Shown here: positions 16,698 through 25,939 of the stretch, piece after piece
Position numbering within the stretch: the stretch's first letter is position 1
How the letters are laid out: each line of letters opens with the position of its first letter
Assembly (NCBI GenBank): GCA_944346885.1
Contig: CALVMR010000030.1
Location: forward strand, 1-53,007
Reading direction: 5' to 3'
Origin: an uncultured Clostridia bacterium
GTDB lineage: Bacteria > Bacillota > Clostridia > Christensenellales > Borkfalkiaceae
Length of the DNA stretch: 53,007 nucleotides
Notes under the pieces: generated by a model
Told to the model about the DNA's origin: nothing
The model's input: only the letters and a program-made list of their open reading frames with translations
The model's database searches: none
Made by a program: the position numbers and the translations under genes

Positions 16698-19520
16698 TCA
16701 GTGGATCTGATCCAATTCTTCGATCAGCGAATTCGCGCCGAGTTCGTACTGCACATAGTTGACGATGGTCAGGCTGTACGTTGCGGGGGTGTAATAATGC
16801 CCCTGCTTGTTCGGAACGTTGACCGTGGGGAACACGCCGTTCAGCTGGCTCTGCCCCGTGGCTTCTTTCACGAGCGCTTTGCAGGTATTGGTCCGATCCA
16901 GCAGGTCGAACGCACCCGCGTCACGGTTTTCGTTGTAGGCGATGAGCGCGTTGTTGCGGTAGTACATGAACGCACCGTCGATCCAAGAAGAATCGTAGGT
17001 ATACGTGCTCGTATCCTGCCGCCCGTTGAACGCCGCCATGCGCACTTGCAGGTTGCGCGCCGCCTTATCCAGCGAAACCATGTTCAGGCTCTTATACACC
17101 ATGTTCGCGCCGCCGTATGCGGCGAAGGTGCCGATATCGAGCGTCTTATAATCTTCGTTGAGATAATCGACCAAGCTGGGGAAGCGCGCCGTAATGTACG
17201 TTTCCACCGTGGTGCCGTTGCGGCGGTTGTCATACATATAGTTTGCCGCGCCGACCGCAAAGTACCAGATCTCTTCGCCTTCGAGCGTTGTATCGGCAAG
17301 CGCCGCGTTGATCGTTGCCTCCATCTCATCCGTCAGCAAGATCCTCGCCCCGCCGTAATAGTCTTTGACGTAGCCAAGCTCGCTCTCCGTTACGGTGAGG
17401 GTGTTGTTATTCGCCGCGATGCCGTCCGGCGAAATCATCTTTGCAAAGGCGGCGTCTGCTCCGTTGTCGAGGTAGAACACATAGTCTTTGCACTGCGCGC
17501 GCAGCGAGGAGATCTGCGAGCCGGAATAGGTGAGCGCGACCTGCGCGTCTTCGCCCATGGCGAGGTACGCGCACAGATCGGCTGCCGCCGCGATCTTCCA
17601 CTCCGGATCTTTCAAAATATCGGAATTGAGCGCAAAGCCGACGGTATCCATGCGGGCGAACCACTCGTCCTGCCGCGCATCCATCATCGTGCGCCAAGCG
17701 CTGCCCGCCTGCGCCGTGATGGTCCAGCTGTCGTCATACGGATCGTAGCCGCTTGCAACGCGCGTATAGCCTGCGGGAGCGGTCAAAGCGTTGCCGCCGC
17801 TCTTCAACGCGGCGTCCAGCGTTGCGTCGTTTTCCGTCCAGTTTGCGGTATAATCGTTGGAATAGTACGCCGCTTCGTATTTGTAGTCTTTGACCTTGGA
17901 AGCGATGGCGTAATCCTCGCTGATGGGCGTGGGCATGATGCCGACGTTCAGCTTATCGATCGCGGTGTTGTTGAACTGCTGCATATCCCAGGTGCCGACG
18001 CCGTAGAACACGACGCGCCCCGCCTTCATGGCTTCGAAGCCGCCCTTCGCCGTTTCCGATTCCGCCGAGCCGGAGAAGTAGGCGTTGGCGTTCCAGTCTG
18101 AACCGTAGGCGAGGAACGCCGCATACGCCTCCACGAAGTTTTCGCTGTTCAAGCCGTAATCTTCGGTGACGAACGTATCGACCAGCCCGTCGCCGTCCGA
18201 GTCTGTATTGCCGCTGGAAACCCAGGTGCTTTGGCGATAATTATCCGCGTTTTCCTGCCACGTTTCGAGCGCATCGACGGAGGAATAATTGTCGTCGATA
18301 AAGTTGGTGTCGTTGCCCAGCAGCCAAGCCGCCATGTATAGAGAGCCTTCGTACTGGTCGTTGCCGTACACGTTGTTCGTGCGCTGCGATACGTTGTACG
18401 CGGAATCGGCATACGCGGTGTTGCCGTTCGGCATCGTCGTGCCGTACGAATCGTTGTTCAGCCAAGTCATGAGCAGGTGGTCGCCCGGCTTCTGCCCTTC
18501 GCCGAGGTTGACAACGACCCTGTCGGCAACCTGCGCAAACCAGCAAACCGCATACGTCATCGCGCTGTATTCGGCATAGGTGTACGTCACATAGCCGAGG
18601 GAAGTATCGTAATCTTCATCCGCGTCCGTGGAAGCGGCGATCTGATAGGTATCGCCGGGCCAGCCGGGGATGGTCACTTCGTAGCCGCCGTTCAGCTTTG
18701 CCAGCTTGGCAACGGGGTCGTTGCCCGCAAGCGCCGCCGCATAGGTGGAATAGCGGTAGAAGTTGTACGGGAAATAGCGCATGGTCACGCCGATCTTTAC
18801 ATACGAATCGGAAGCGACCCATTTGCTGCCGTCCCAGTACTCCACGCCGTCGGCAGGGCGGTACGCATCGCTGTTCGCCGCGTTGGTGTAGGCGTTTTTC
18901 AGCGTATCGGAGAAGAAATTTTTGTTGTAAGCAAGCCCGAACGAAGAGTAGTCTTTCGGCGCGGCGTAGATGCCGACCGTACTGCCGTCCTCCGTCGTTG
19001 CGGTGTACGTGCCGTCGCCGTTGGCGGCGATGCTCTTCACCGTCTGCCCGACGGTGTTATCCTCCGCGTCATAGGCGAACGAACCGATCGCGCCGCTCCA
19101 CATGCCGTCGTAGGCGTATTTCGACCAGTCTACATACTTGGTCAAGTCAAGCACGATGTCGTTGACGGCGTAGCTTTTGATGCTGCTCGGCGAAACATAG
19201 ATGATATCCGCCGCAGACCCGCCGGAGATCTGATTGTTCAGCCTGTCGTAATAATCGTTTTTATTCGCCGTGTAGTTAAACCGTACGTTGAGTTCCTCGA
19301 CCCCCGCCTCTTCCAGCTCGGCGGCGTGCTCTTCCTTATACTGTGCCGCCCACTTGTCGATCAGCGTCTGGTTGGTGTTCGCATCGCTCGTGGCGCAGAA
19401 GATCTCGACCGTGATCGTGTTGCTGCTGCCGCCGCAGCCGGCGAACAAGCCGAGGCACAGCGCGCAAGCCATGAGCGCGGCAACAACGGTTGCGATCACC
19501 TTTTTGAGGTGCCTTTTCAT
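16698..19520 (-). CDS. Large extracellular solute-binding lipoprotein (ABC importer)
   Basis: 940 residues. Signal MKRHLKKVIATVVAALMACA...GLFAGCGG with lipobox Cys near residue 29. The start of the mature protein (TITVEIFCATSDANTNQTLIDKW, then NNQISGGSAADIIYVSPSSI) is the typical opening of a family 1 (CUT1) binding protein. At 940 residues it is about twice the usual 420-550, because of insertions in the middle of the fold, including tracts near FVTEDYGLNSENF and NTDSDGDGLVDTF. It should capture oligosaccharides released by the surface GH43 enzymes and hand them to the two permeases downstream. It is the first gene of the locus and has a 5' leader of about 370 bases. Confidence 0.88.
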   Translation of the reverse strand: MKRHLKKVIATVVAALMACALCLGLFAGCGGSSNTITVEIFCATSDANTNQTLIDKWAAQYKEEHAAELEEAGVEELNVRFNYTANKNDYYDRLNNQISGGSAADIIYVSPSSIKSYAVNDIVLDLTKYVDWSKYAYDGMWSGAIGSFAYDAEDNTVGQTVKSIAANGDGTYTATTEDGSTVGIYAAPKDYSSFGLAYNKNFFSDTLKNAYTNAANSDAYRPADGVEYWDGSKWVASDSYVKIGVTMRYFPYNFYRYSTYAAALAGNDPVAKLAKLNGGYEVTIPGWPGDTYQIAASTDADEDYDTSLGYVTYTYAEYSAMTYAVCWFAQVADRVVVNLGEGQKPGDHLLMTWLNNDSYGTTMPNGNTAYADSAYNVSQRTNNVYGNDQYEGSLYMAAWLLGNDTNFIDDNYSSVDALETWQENADNYRQSTWVSSGNTDSDGDGLVDTFVTEDYGLNSENFVEAYAAFLAYGSDWNANAYFSGSAESETAKGGFEAMKAGRVVFYGVGTWDMQQFNNTAIDKLNVGIMPTPISEDYAIASKVKDYKYEAAYYSNDYTANWTENDATLDAALKSGGNALTAPAGYTRVASGYDPYDDSWTITAQAGSAWRTMMDARQDEWFARMDTVGFALNSDILKDPEWKIAAAADLCAYLAMGEDAQVALTYSGSQISSLRAQCKDYVFYLDNGADAAFAKMISPDGIAANNNTLTVTESELGYVKDYYGGARILLTDEMEATINAALADTTLEGEEIWYFAVGAANYMYDNRRNGTTVETYITARFPSLVDYLNEDYKTLDIGTFAAYGGANMVYKSLNMVSLDKAARNLQVRMAAFNGRQDTSTYTYDSSWIDGAFMYYRNNALIAYNENRDAGAFDLLDRTNTCKALVKEATGQSQLNGVFPTVNVPNKQGHYYTPATYSLTIVNYVQYELGANSLIEELDQIH

Positions 19521-19889
19521 GCTTACAACTCCTTTTTGTTTTTGCCGCAGCAGCCCCGCCGCGCCCTTTGCCGAAAACGCTTGCCCGCATCAACGGCGCA
19601 AAACCGCCGCAACCCCGTGCCTCTTTGCGGTACATTCCGTTAAGTTGCCTTTTCGCATCCGAAGGGTGCGAAAAAGGGTACCCTTTTTAAAGAACGCACC
19701 GACCCAAGCGGGGGTTCGGCTGTTTTGAGAAGCGCGCGCGAAACCGCGGCGATCTTGTTTTTTCAGAGACGGCGAGGGTCTGTTTTTACACCATAGGCAA
19801 AAAGAAAAACACCCGTTTCGGACTGCACGCGGGCAGAAAGCCACGCATGCCGCCGTTGACGGATGCTGCCCTCGTTCTCCCCCTCCGAT
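19521..19889 (-). other. Long 5' leader of the binding-protein operon
   Basis: About 370 bases lie between the predicted transcription start and the ATG at 19520. I see no ORF of interest. It contains an 18-bp perfect palindrome centred on GGTACC (19671-19688) and a hairpin whose arms TTTTCGCA and TGCGAAAA flank the CCCTTCGGA segment near 19650. These may form a regulatory RNA structure; I cannot assign a known riboswitch class. Confidence 0.45.
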
Positions 19890-19895
19890 GAGCCT

Positions 19896-19924
19896 ATAAT
19901 AACACACAAAAAAAGCAGTGTCAA
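19896..19924 (-). promoter_or_regulatory. Main promoter of the arabinan utilisation operon
   Basis: The minus strand reads TTGACA (19919-19924), a 17-base spacer and TATTAT (19896-19901). Its core matches consensus at almost every position and resembles the distal rRNA promoter. A promoter this strong implies that regulation is by repression or by the leader. Confidence 0.8.
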
Positions 19925-19993
19925 TACTTCGTTTCACTTTTTTTGTCGTATTTGACGAAAATTTTTACCGATTTTTGACAAGAATGCCCAAGT

Positions 19994-20014
19994 AACGTTC
20001 ACATGAAAACGTTT
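19994..20014. promoter_or_regulatory. Possible LacI-type operator pair
   Basis: Two CG-centred palindromes, AACGTT (19994-19999) and AAACGTTT (20007-20014), are 14 bases apart centre to centre, about 75-90 bases upstream of the promoter. The second has a good left half of a cre-like site (TGAAAACG). The evidence is weak. Confidence 0.25.
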
Positions 20015-20240
20015 GTTTGTTTTTGCGTTTCCGCACCCGATTTTTGCCCCGACAAGGCGAAACGTTCCCCTCTTTTTTCTCTCGCCCTCGCAGCGCAAGC
20101 GCGGCGTTCGGCGTCTTTTCCGCACCCTTTTTTTGCGGCGCGCGGTGCCCCGTTTTCGCATCCTTTTCCGCGGCGCGCAGAACCCTTTTTCCGCAACGCC
20201 CGCGCCGCCCTGCCTCGCCATCCTATATATAATAGTATGG

Positions 20241-20266
20241 AAAAGGCGGAGCGCCTCTGCTCCGCC
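20241..20266 (-). terminator. Terminator after parB
   Basis: An 8-bp stem GGCGGAGC (20259-20266 with 20245-20252, minus strand), 6-base loop, followed by TTTT (20241-20244), about 90 bases after the parB stop. Confidence 0.6.
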
Positions 20267-20276
20267 GCGGCACAAG

Positions 20277-20310
20277 CGGAGCGGGCGGCTTTGCAAAGCC
20301 GCCCGCTCCG
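20277..20310. repeat. 34-bp perfect palindrome downstream of parB
   Basis: A perfect self-complementary sequence (arm CGGAGCGGGCGGCTTTG) between parB and its terminator. On the plus strand it is followed by TGTTTT. It probably acts as a bidirectional terminator hairpin or mRNA 3' stabiliser. Confidence 0.6.
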
Positions 20311-20355
20311 TGTTTTATCCTTTTTTCAAAAACGCCCCGCTTCTTTTTAAAACGC

Positions 20356-21297
20356 TCAGAGCGTCTCCTTTTCCTTTTCTTCGGCAAGGGCAACGATCTC
20401 GCTGATGCGGTCCAGATCGTCGGTGTTGTAATAATCGATATAGATGCGCCCCTTTCTGTCGCTGCCGATGAGCGAAACCTTGGTTTTGAAGGCGTGACGC
20501 ATGCGCTCGACCAAATCTTTGAGCTCCACCGAGATCTGCTGCCGCTTCTTTTCCTTCTTTTCGGCAAGTTCTTCGGGGGAGGCGAAATAGTCGCGCACGC
20601 TGCGCTCCACGTCGCGCACGGAGAGCCCGTCACGGATGGCGTCGGTCGCAATTTTGTACTGCGCGTCTTCGGGGAGGGTGACCAGCGCCCGCGCGTGCCC
20701 CGCGCTGAGCTTGCCCGCCGAAACGAGGGAAACCACCTCCGGCGCGAGCGAAAGCAGGCGCAGCGTATTCGTGACCGCGGGGCGGGATTTGCCGATGCGC
20801 TCGGCAAGCTCTTCCTGCGTGAGACGGTATTCGTCCATGAGCTGTTTCATCGCGTTTGCCGCTTCGATGGGGTTGAGGTCCTCGCGCTGCAAATTTTCGA
20901 TGAGGGAGATCTCTTTGATCTCGCGGTCGCTGTACTCGCGCACGACGACGGGCACTTTGGTCAGCCCCGCGATCTTCGCCGCGCGGTAGCGGCGCTCGCC
21001 CGCGATGATCATATACATGCCGCCCGGCTGCGCCGTGACGACGATGGGCATGATCATGCCGTGCTTTTTGATGGATGCGGCAAGTTCTTCCAGCGCGTTT
21101 TCGTCAAAACTTTTACGCGGCTGATTGGGATTGGGGCGAATGAGCGAAACATCCGCCTCGGTAAGCCCCTGCCCCTCTTCGGCGGCGGCGCGCTCGGCGG
21201 GCGTATAGGCGGTCGCCTGTACGTCTCCCTCCGCTTCCAACTCGGAAAACAGGGCGGAAAGCCCTCTGCCCAACCCCCTGTTTTTGTTTGTTGCCAT
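20356..21297 (-). CDS. parB: Chromosome partitioning protein ParB (Spo0J)
   Basis: 313 residues from ATG 21297, chosen over the ATG two codons earlier because GGAGG is 8 bases from 21297 but only 2 from 21303. The start MATNKNRGLGRGLSALFSEL is typical of ParB. The N-terminal CTPase/ParB-Srx domain has VRPN-like IRPNPNQPRKSFDE and the GERRYRAAK motif; the helix-turn-helix that reads parS follows (EELAERIGKSRPAVTNTLRLL). It would load at the parS sites at 25.4-25.7 kb and spread as a CTP-dependent clamp, working with ParA in origin segregation and SMC loading. It lies 69 bases downstream of parA in the same operon. Confidence 0.97.
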   Translation of the reverse strand: MATNKNRGLGRGLSALFSELEAEGDVQATAYTPAERAAAEEGQGLTEADVSLIRPNPNQPRKSFDENALEELAASIKKHGMIMPIVVTAQPGGMYMIIAGERRYRAAKIAGLTKVPVVVREYSDREIKEISLIENLQREDLNPIEAANAMKQLMDEYRLTQEELAERIGKSRPAVTNTLRLLSLAPEVVSLVSAGKLSAGHARALVTLPEDAQYKIATDAIRDGLSVRDVERSVRDYFASPEELAEKKEKKRQQISVELKDLVERMRHAFKTKVSLIGSDRKGRIYIDYYNTDDLDRISEIVALAEEKEKETL

Positions 21298-21366
21298 GTG
21301 CATATCCTCCCGCTTTCTCTTTGGTTTGCCGCCTGTGCGACGGCGTGCCCGCCCGCGGCGGGCGGC

Positions 21367-22161
21367 TTAATTCTTTTTCCCCTCGCCGACGGGCTTTTTC
21401 GCCTCGCGGTTCAAATACTCCTGCGTGAGCGCTTTGTACGCGCGCGCGCCCGCGCACTTCGGGTCGTGCAGCACGATGGGTTTGCCGAACGAAGACGCCT
21501 CCACAAGGCGCACGTTGCGCGGCACCACGATCTCAAACAGCCGCTTGGTGAAAAACTTTTTGATCTCCTCGGCGATCTGCCGCGAAATGAGCGAACGGCT
21601 GTCGTACATGGTGAGCACCACGCCGTCCACCTCCAAGGAGGGGTTCAAGTGCTGTTTGACCAGCGAGATGGAGTTCATCAGCTGCGAAAGCCCTTCCAAC
21701 GCGTAATACTCGCTTTGGATGGGGATGATGACGGCGTTTGCCGCCGTCAGCGCGTTGATGGTCAAAAGCCCCAAGGAAGGCGAACAGTCGATAAAGATAT
21801 AATCGTAGGCATCCTTCACTTCGGCGAGCTTGTGTTGGAGCACCCGTTCGCGCGTCGGCTTATAGACCAGCTCTACTTCCGCCCCCGCAAGGTCGATGTG
21901 CGAAGGGAGCAGGTCCAGCCCCTTCACTTCGGTATGTACGATGTTGTCGCCCGCCCGTTCGTCGTCGATGAGCACGTTATAGGCGGATTGTTTGAGCGCA
22001 CTTTTGGAAAAGCCCAGCCCCGTCGTCGCGTTGCCCTGCGGGTCGATATCCACGATGAGCACTTTTTTGCCTGCTTCGGCAAGGTATGCCGCCATGTTGA
22101 CGCAGGTCGTCGTCTTGCCCACGCCCCCCTTTTGGTTGGAGAAGGATACGATCTTTCCCAT
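21367..22161 (-). CDS. parA: Chromosome partitioning ATPase ParA (Soj)
   Basis: 264 residues from ATG 22161 (GAGGTG 5 bases upstream). The deviant Walker A KGGVGKTT is at about residues 11-18 and the MinD/ParA-type Walker A' and B segments follow (VLIVDIDPQGNATTGLG, YIFIDCSPSLGLLTINAL). Length and order match Soj, without the N-terminal HTH extension of plasmid ParA proteins. It forms ATP dimers on nucleoid DNA and moves ParB-parS complexes. It is encoded between ftsH and parB. Confidence 0.97.
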   Translation of the reverse strand: MGKIVSFSNQKGGVGKTTTCVNMAAYLAEAGKKVLIVDIDPQGNATTGLGFSKSALKQSAYNVLIDDERAGDNIVHTEVKGLDLLPSHIDLAGAEVELVYKPTRERVLQHKLAEVKDAYDYIFIDCSPSLGLLTINALTAANAVIIPIQSEYYALEGLSQLMNSISLVKQHLNPSLEVDGVVLTMYDSRSLISRQIAEEIKKFFTKRLFEIVVPRNVRLVEASSFGKPIVLHDPKCAGARAYKALTQEYLNREAKKPVGEGKKN

Positions 22162-22186
22162 ATTTTCACCTCTCTCTTTGGTTTTT

Positions 22187-22214
22187 CCGTGCCCGCGCTT
22201 TGGCGCGGGCACGG
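22187..22214. other. 12-bp stem hairpin between ftsH and parA
   Basis: Arms CCGTGCCCGCGC (22187-22198) and 22203-22214, loop TTTG. There is no U tract on the minus strand after the stem, so read-through from ftsH into parA is likely. Confidence 0.45.
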
Positions 22215-22282
22215 CTTTTTTTGCCTTGTTTCACGGGCGCAGCCCGCTCTCCGCCGTGCGCCCGCTTCCCGCCGTACGGCGT

Positions 22283-24352
22283 TTATTCGTCCTTTTTCTC
22301 TTCTTCGCCCTCTGCCTGCGGCGGCTTCGGCGCGGCGTCCTTTTCCTTCTGTGCGGCGTCTTTCTGCGCGGAAACGGGCGGCTCTTTCTCCTTTGCCTCC
22401 TCCGCTTTGCCCGCTTCGGGCTTTTCTGCCGCGCCACCGCCCGCTTCGCCCTCGCTGCGGGTCATAAAGCGGTCAAACGGGTTTTTCGCCGCCTTTTTAT
22501 CGGCGCTGTCCATATAGGCGTACACTTCTTCGACGGTGGCGCCTTCGAGCAGCATATCCACCTCGTCGGTATAGATGGTTTCGCGTTCGATGAGCACGCG
22601 CGCCATATTGTCGAGGATCTTGCGGTGGGTGGTTAAAAGTTCCACGGCACGCTCGTGCGCGGATTCGATGATCTTGCGCACCTCCTCGTCGATGATGCCC
22701 GCCGTCTCTTCGCTGTAACTGTTGTGCGCCTCCATATCCCTGCCGAGGAAAATGGGGCTATCCGATTTGTAGGTGACCAGACCGACGCGGTCGCTCATGC
22801 CCCATTCGGTGACCATCTTGCGCGCAAGCTCGGTCACCCGCTGCAAATCGTTGGAAGCGCCCGTCGATACGTCTTGGATGACGATCTCTTCGGCAACGCG
22901 CCCGCCCAAAAGCTCGCACACGAAGTCGGTCAGCTTCGCCTGCGTCATGTGGTTGTCGTCGCTGTCGGGGCGGGTCATGGTGTACCCTGCCGCCATGCCG
23001 CGCGCAATGATGGAAACTTCTTGCACGGGGTCGCAGTTTTTGCAGAGCTTTGCGATGATCGCGTGCCCGCTCTCGTGGTAGGCGGTGATGCGTTTATCCG
23101 CTTCGGTCACGAGGCGGCTCTTCTTTTGCGGGCCCAAAAGCACCTTGTTGATGCCTTCGAACAGCTCGCGGTTGCCGATCATCCGTTTGTTGGCGCGCGC
23201 GGCAAGGATCGCCGCTTCGTTCAAGAGGTTTTCCAAGTCCGCGCCCGAAAATCCGCTCGTCATGCGGGCGAGAACTTTAAAGTTGACGTCCGGTTCCAGC
23301 GGTTTGTTGCGCGCGTGTACCTTTAAAATGGATTCGCGCCCGCGCACATCCGGCAAATTGACGTGGATCTGCCTGTCGAACCGCCCCGGACGGAGCAGAG
23401 CGGGGTCAAGGATATCCGCGCGGTTGGTCGCCGCCATGACGATGATGCCCTCGTTCGTTTCAAAACCGTCCATCTGCACGAGCAGCTGGTTGAGCGTCTG
23501 TTCGCGTTCGTCGTGCCCGCCGCCGAGCCCCGTGCCGCGCTGGCGGCCCACGGCGTCGATCTCGTCGATGAACACGATGCAGGGCTGGCTCTTTTTTGCC
23601 GCGTCGAACAAGTCACGCACGCGTGACGCGCCCACGCCGACGAACATTTCCACAAAGTCTGAACCCGAAATGGAGAAGAACGGTACGTTCGCCTCGCCCG
23701 CAACGGCTTTGGCAAACAGCGTTTTACCCGTTCCGGGAGGCCCTACGAGCAAAATGCCCTTCGGGATGCGCGCGCCGAGGTCGGAGAACTTGCGCGGGCT
23801 TTTGAGGAACTCGACCACTTCGGCAAGCTCCTGCTTTTCCTCTTCCGCGCCCGCTACGTCTGAAAAGCGGACTTTGATGTTTTGGTTGACGCGCGCCTTC
23901 GACTTGGCGAAGCTCATCGCCTTGCTGCTGCCGCCCTGCGTTTGGCGAATGAGCAGCCAGAACACGACGCACACCAGCACGATGCCGAGGATCGGAATGA
24001 GATAAGACATGTAGCTGCCGGAATTGATGTTGGCGTAATTGGTCGTCACACCGTCTTTGCCGAGCAGCTCATACAATTTGTTCAAGTTTGGATCATCCGA
24101 CCCCGTGGAAGGTCCGTACGCAAAATAGACGCTTGCCCCGTTTATATACATTGTATAAACGAGGGTAGACGGATTGATGGCAATGACCAACCCTTCGGCA
24201 CCGTTTTCTGTAAAATAAGCCTGTGCCTGCGCAACCAATTCGTTAAACGAAAGCTGCTTCGGACCGACAAGGCTGCTGATCAAAAAATACAGACCCAGCG
24301 CCACGACGACCACCAGCACAATGCCGAGAATGATTTTTGCCGTTTTACTCAT
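22283..24352 (-). CDS. ftsH: ATP-dependent zinc metalloprotease FtsH
   Basis: 689 residues. Two membrane helices (about 5-28 and 116-135) flank an external domain. The AAA+ module has Walker A GPPGTGKT (204-211), Walker [12 protein letters not shown] and the pore motif [12 protein letters not shown]. The M41 protease site is HESGH (426-430) with the usual Ala replaced by Ser. The tail is long, Lys/Glu/Ala/Pro-rich and probably disordered. It degrades misfolded membrane proteins and selected regulators. In many Bacillota ftsH follows tilS-hpt; here tilS and hpt are 12 kb away and ftsH precedes parAB, evidence of rearrangement around the origin. Confidence 0.97.
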   Translation of the reverse strand: MSKTAKIILGIVLVVVVALGLYFLISSLVGPKQLSFNELVAQAQAYFTENGAEGLVIAINPSTLVYTMYINGASVYFAYGPSTGSDDPNLNKLYELLGKDGVTTNYANINSGSYMSYLIPILGIVLVCVVFWLLIRQTQGGSSKAMSFAKSKARVNQNIKVRFSDVAGAEEEKQELAEVVEFLKSPRKFSDLGARIPKGILLVGPPGTGKTLFAKAVAGEANVPFFSISGSDFVEMFVGVGASRVRDLFDAAKKSQPCIVFIDEIDAVGRQRGTGLGGGHDEREQTLNQLLVQMDGFETNEGIIVMAATNRADILDPALLRPGRFDRQIHVNLPDVRGRESILKVHARNKPLEPDVNFKVLARMTSGFSGADLENLLNEAAILAARANKRMIGNRELFEGINKVLLGPQKKSRLVTEADKRITAYHESGHAIIAKLCKNCDPVQEVSIIARGMAAGYTMTRPDSDDNHMTQAKLTDFVCELLGGRVAEEIVIQDVSTGASNDLQRVTELARKMVTEWGMSDRVGLVTYKSDSPIFLGRDMEAHNSYSEETAGIIDEEVRKIIESAHERAVELLTTHRKILDNMARVLIERETIYTDEVDMLLEGATVEEVYAYMDSADKKAAKNPFDRFMTRSEGEAGGGAAEKPEAGKAEEAKEKEPPVSAQKDAAQKEKDAAPKPPQAEGEEEKKDE

Positions 24353-24689
24353 GCAAAATTACTCCTTGTTTGCTTGCTCCTATGATAATGATAAGCACTG
24401 AACGATTTTTGCGCCCCCTCCATTGCGGCAGGCGCAAAGGTTTAAAAACCCAACCGCCGTGACGAAACACCCCGTCGAATAGTTTTTGACAAACCCCGCA
24501 ATTTTAAACAAGGCATGCCGCCCGTGTAAAAAGACGGAGGCCTGCCAAACGGGCGGCATTGCCGCACCCCGCCCGCAGATGACTGCCGGCCTAACAAAGT
24601 TGCCGCGACCGATCTGCCGAAGTTGCCGCAGCTGTTTTTCGGTAACGGTTGCGGAAGCCGCCGATACGGTATGTTGCCCGCCGTTCGCA

Positions 24690-24999
24690 ATAAAGCGTTT
24701 GCAGCAACCCCGCCGAGCCGTTCCTCTCGCTTTCAAGCGAAAAACCCGTTGTACAGCGGCAAACACAGTTTACAGCTTACCACCGCGGTAAATACCGCTT
24801 GCAGCCCGCTCGCCGCCAACCTGTTCCGCCTGCCTTCAAACGGAACAACCTGTGAACAACGGCTAACACCGTTTGCAGCTTACCACCGCGGTAAATACCG
24901 CTTGCAGCGCGCTGCCAACCCGTTTCGCCCCCTTCGATCAGAGAGCCGATTGTACAGAGGTAGCTAACGCCGCATCGCCGTTTCAGCCGCCGCAGGCAG
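24690..24999. repeat. Degenerate 103-bp tandem repeat, about three copies
   Basis: The best-conserved block, GTTTRCAGCTTACCACCGCG plus the following GTAAATACCGCTTGCAGC, occurs at 24768-24810 and 24871-24913 (offset 103). Weaker copies of the flanking segments (TTGCAGC..CCGCC and TTGTACAG..GCTAAC) extend the array to about 24690 and 24999. Inside each unit TTACC and GGTAA form a short inverted repeat around a CCGCGG core. Confidence 0.6.
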
Positions 25000-25438
25000 T
25001 ATTCGCCGTTTTGATCGCCGCAAGCACGGCGCGCACAACATGCTTAAAAGGAGACCGCCAAAAGCAAACAGCGCTATGCGCCGCTGCCACCGCGGTGCGC
25101 CGGTCCCGCAATCTGCCAACCCCGATCCGCATTGCAAATAACGTGGGCAGGCGGTCTGCAACTTTACACGGCCGATTTTGCGCCAAATCATGTTATAGCG
25201 CAAAATTTTCTAGTTTGGCGCAACAGCGCATACATTGCACATCCGTTTTACAGCAAAGCGATCTTAGCCGCACAATGCTTTATACCTATATTACCATATC
25301 TTTAAAAAAAACACAAGGATTCTGCAAAAGTTTTCCTGCAAAGGCAATATTTTTTATGTACTTATCACAAATTTGCCAATAATTCAACCGATTTTTCACT
25401 TGCGCATGGCATTTTGGCCCCAAAAATGCCCCTTAAAA

Positions 25439-25454
25439 TGTTTCATATGAAACT
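25439..25454. promoter_or_regulatory. parS-like site 1
   Basis: TGTTTCATATGAAACT: 16-bp near-palindrome matching the parS consensus (TGTTNCACGTGAAACA) except for the central CATATG and the last base. Confidence 0.75.
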
Positions 25455-25470
25455 TGTCCGACAAACCGGA

Positions 25471-25486
25471 TGTTTCACGTGAAACA
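25471..25486. promoter_or_regulatory. parS site 2, consensus
   Basis: TGTTTCACGTGAAACA: exact match to the bacterial parS consensus bound by ParB/Spo0J, 32 bp from site 1 (start to start). Confidence 0.95.
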
Positions 25487-25532
25487 TTAACAATTCTATG
25501 CGTTCGTGTACAATTTTTGCCGTTTTTGCCTG

Positions 25533-25574
25533 TTTTAGCCGTCAATGTTTCATATGAAACATTGACGGCTAAAA
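25533..25574. repeat. 42-bp perfect palindrome centred on a parS site
   Basis: The arm TTTTAGCCGTCAATGTTTCA and its exact complement meet at CATATG. The inner 16 bp are parS-like site 3. If transcribed it would form a 21-bp hairpin followed by an A-run on one strand and preceded by it on the other. Confidence 0.85.
25546..25561. promoter_or_regulatory. parS-like site 3
   Basis: TGTTTCATATGAAACA: perfect palindrome that differs from the consensus only in the two central bases. It lies in the middle of a 42-bp palindrome. Confidence 0.8.
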
Positions 25575-25653
25575 AGTTATCTTCCGAAAAACATATCCGT
25601 TGATTTACAAATGAAACCTGCGTATAAAATTAGACGCAATACCTTACAGGCTG

Positions 25654-25669
25654 TGTTTCACATGAAACA
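25654..25669. promoter_or_regulatory. parS-like site 4
   Basis: TGTTTCACATGAAACA: one central base away from the parS consensus. With sites 1-3 it gives four sites in 231 bp. Confidence 0.85.
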
Positions 25670-25939
25670 TTGTACAAATAAAAATAACGCATAATTGTTC
25701 CGTCAAATGACGCAAAAAAACAAAGCAAATGGGACGCGAAAATATTATAACAAAATAAGCAACCTGAAACAGTAAAAAAATTAAAATTACACGCACCGGA
25801 ATCTTGCTGTTTATACAAAAAACACCCTAGATACTTACAAACCGAAAAACTCCGTAAAATATGAAAAATCAGCCGCGTTTTCAGTGAAAACGACGGTATT
25901 TTTGCCCGAAAATTTTGGAATTTTGCTTTCAAAATTCTG

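Noticed and set aside
20494..22467. A 657-codon plus-strand ORF across parB and parA
   Set aside because: Opposite strand of two clear genes; protein has no recognisable motif.
24690..24999. CRISPR array
   Set aside because: Repeat units are about 103 bp, diverged, and not separated by uniform unique spacers; no cas gene nearby.
25364..25374. DnaA box in TTATCACAA near the parS cluster
   Set aside because: One base is missing compared with TTATNCACA; no other good boxes occur near it.
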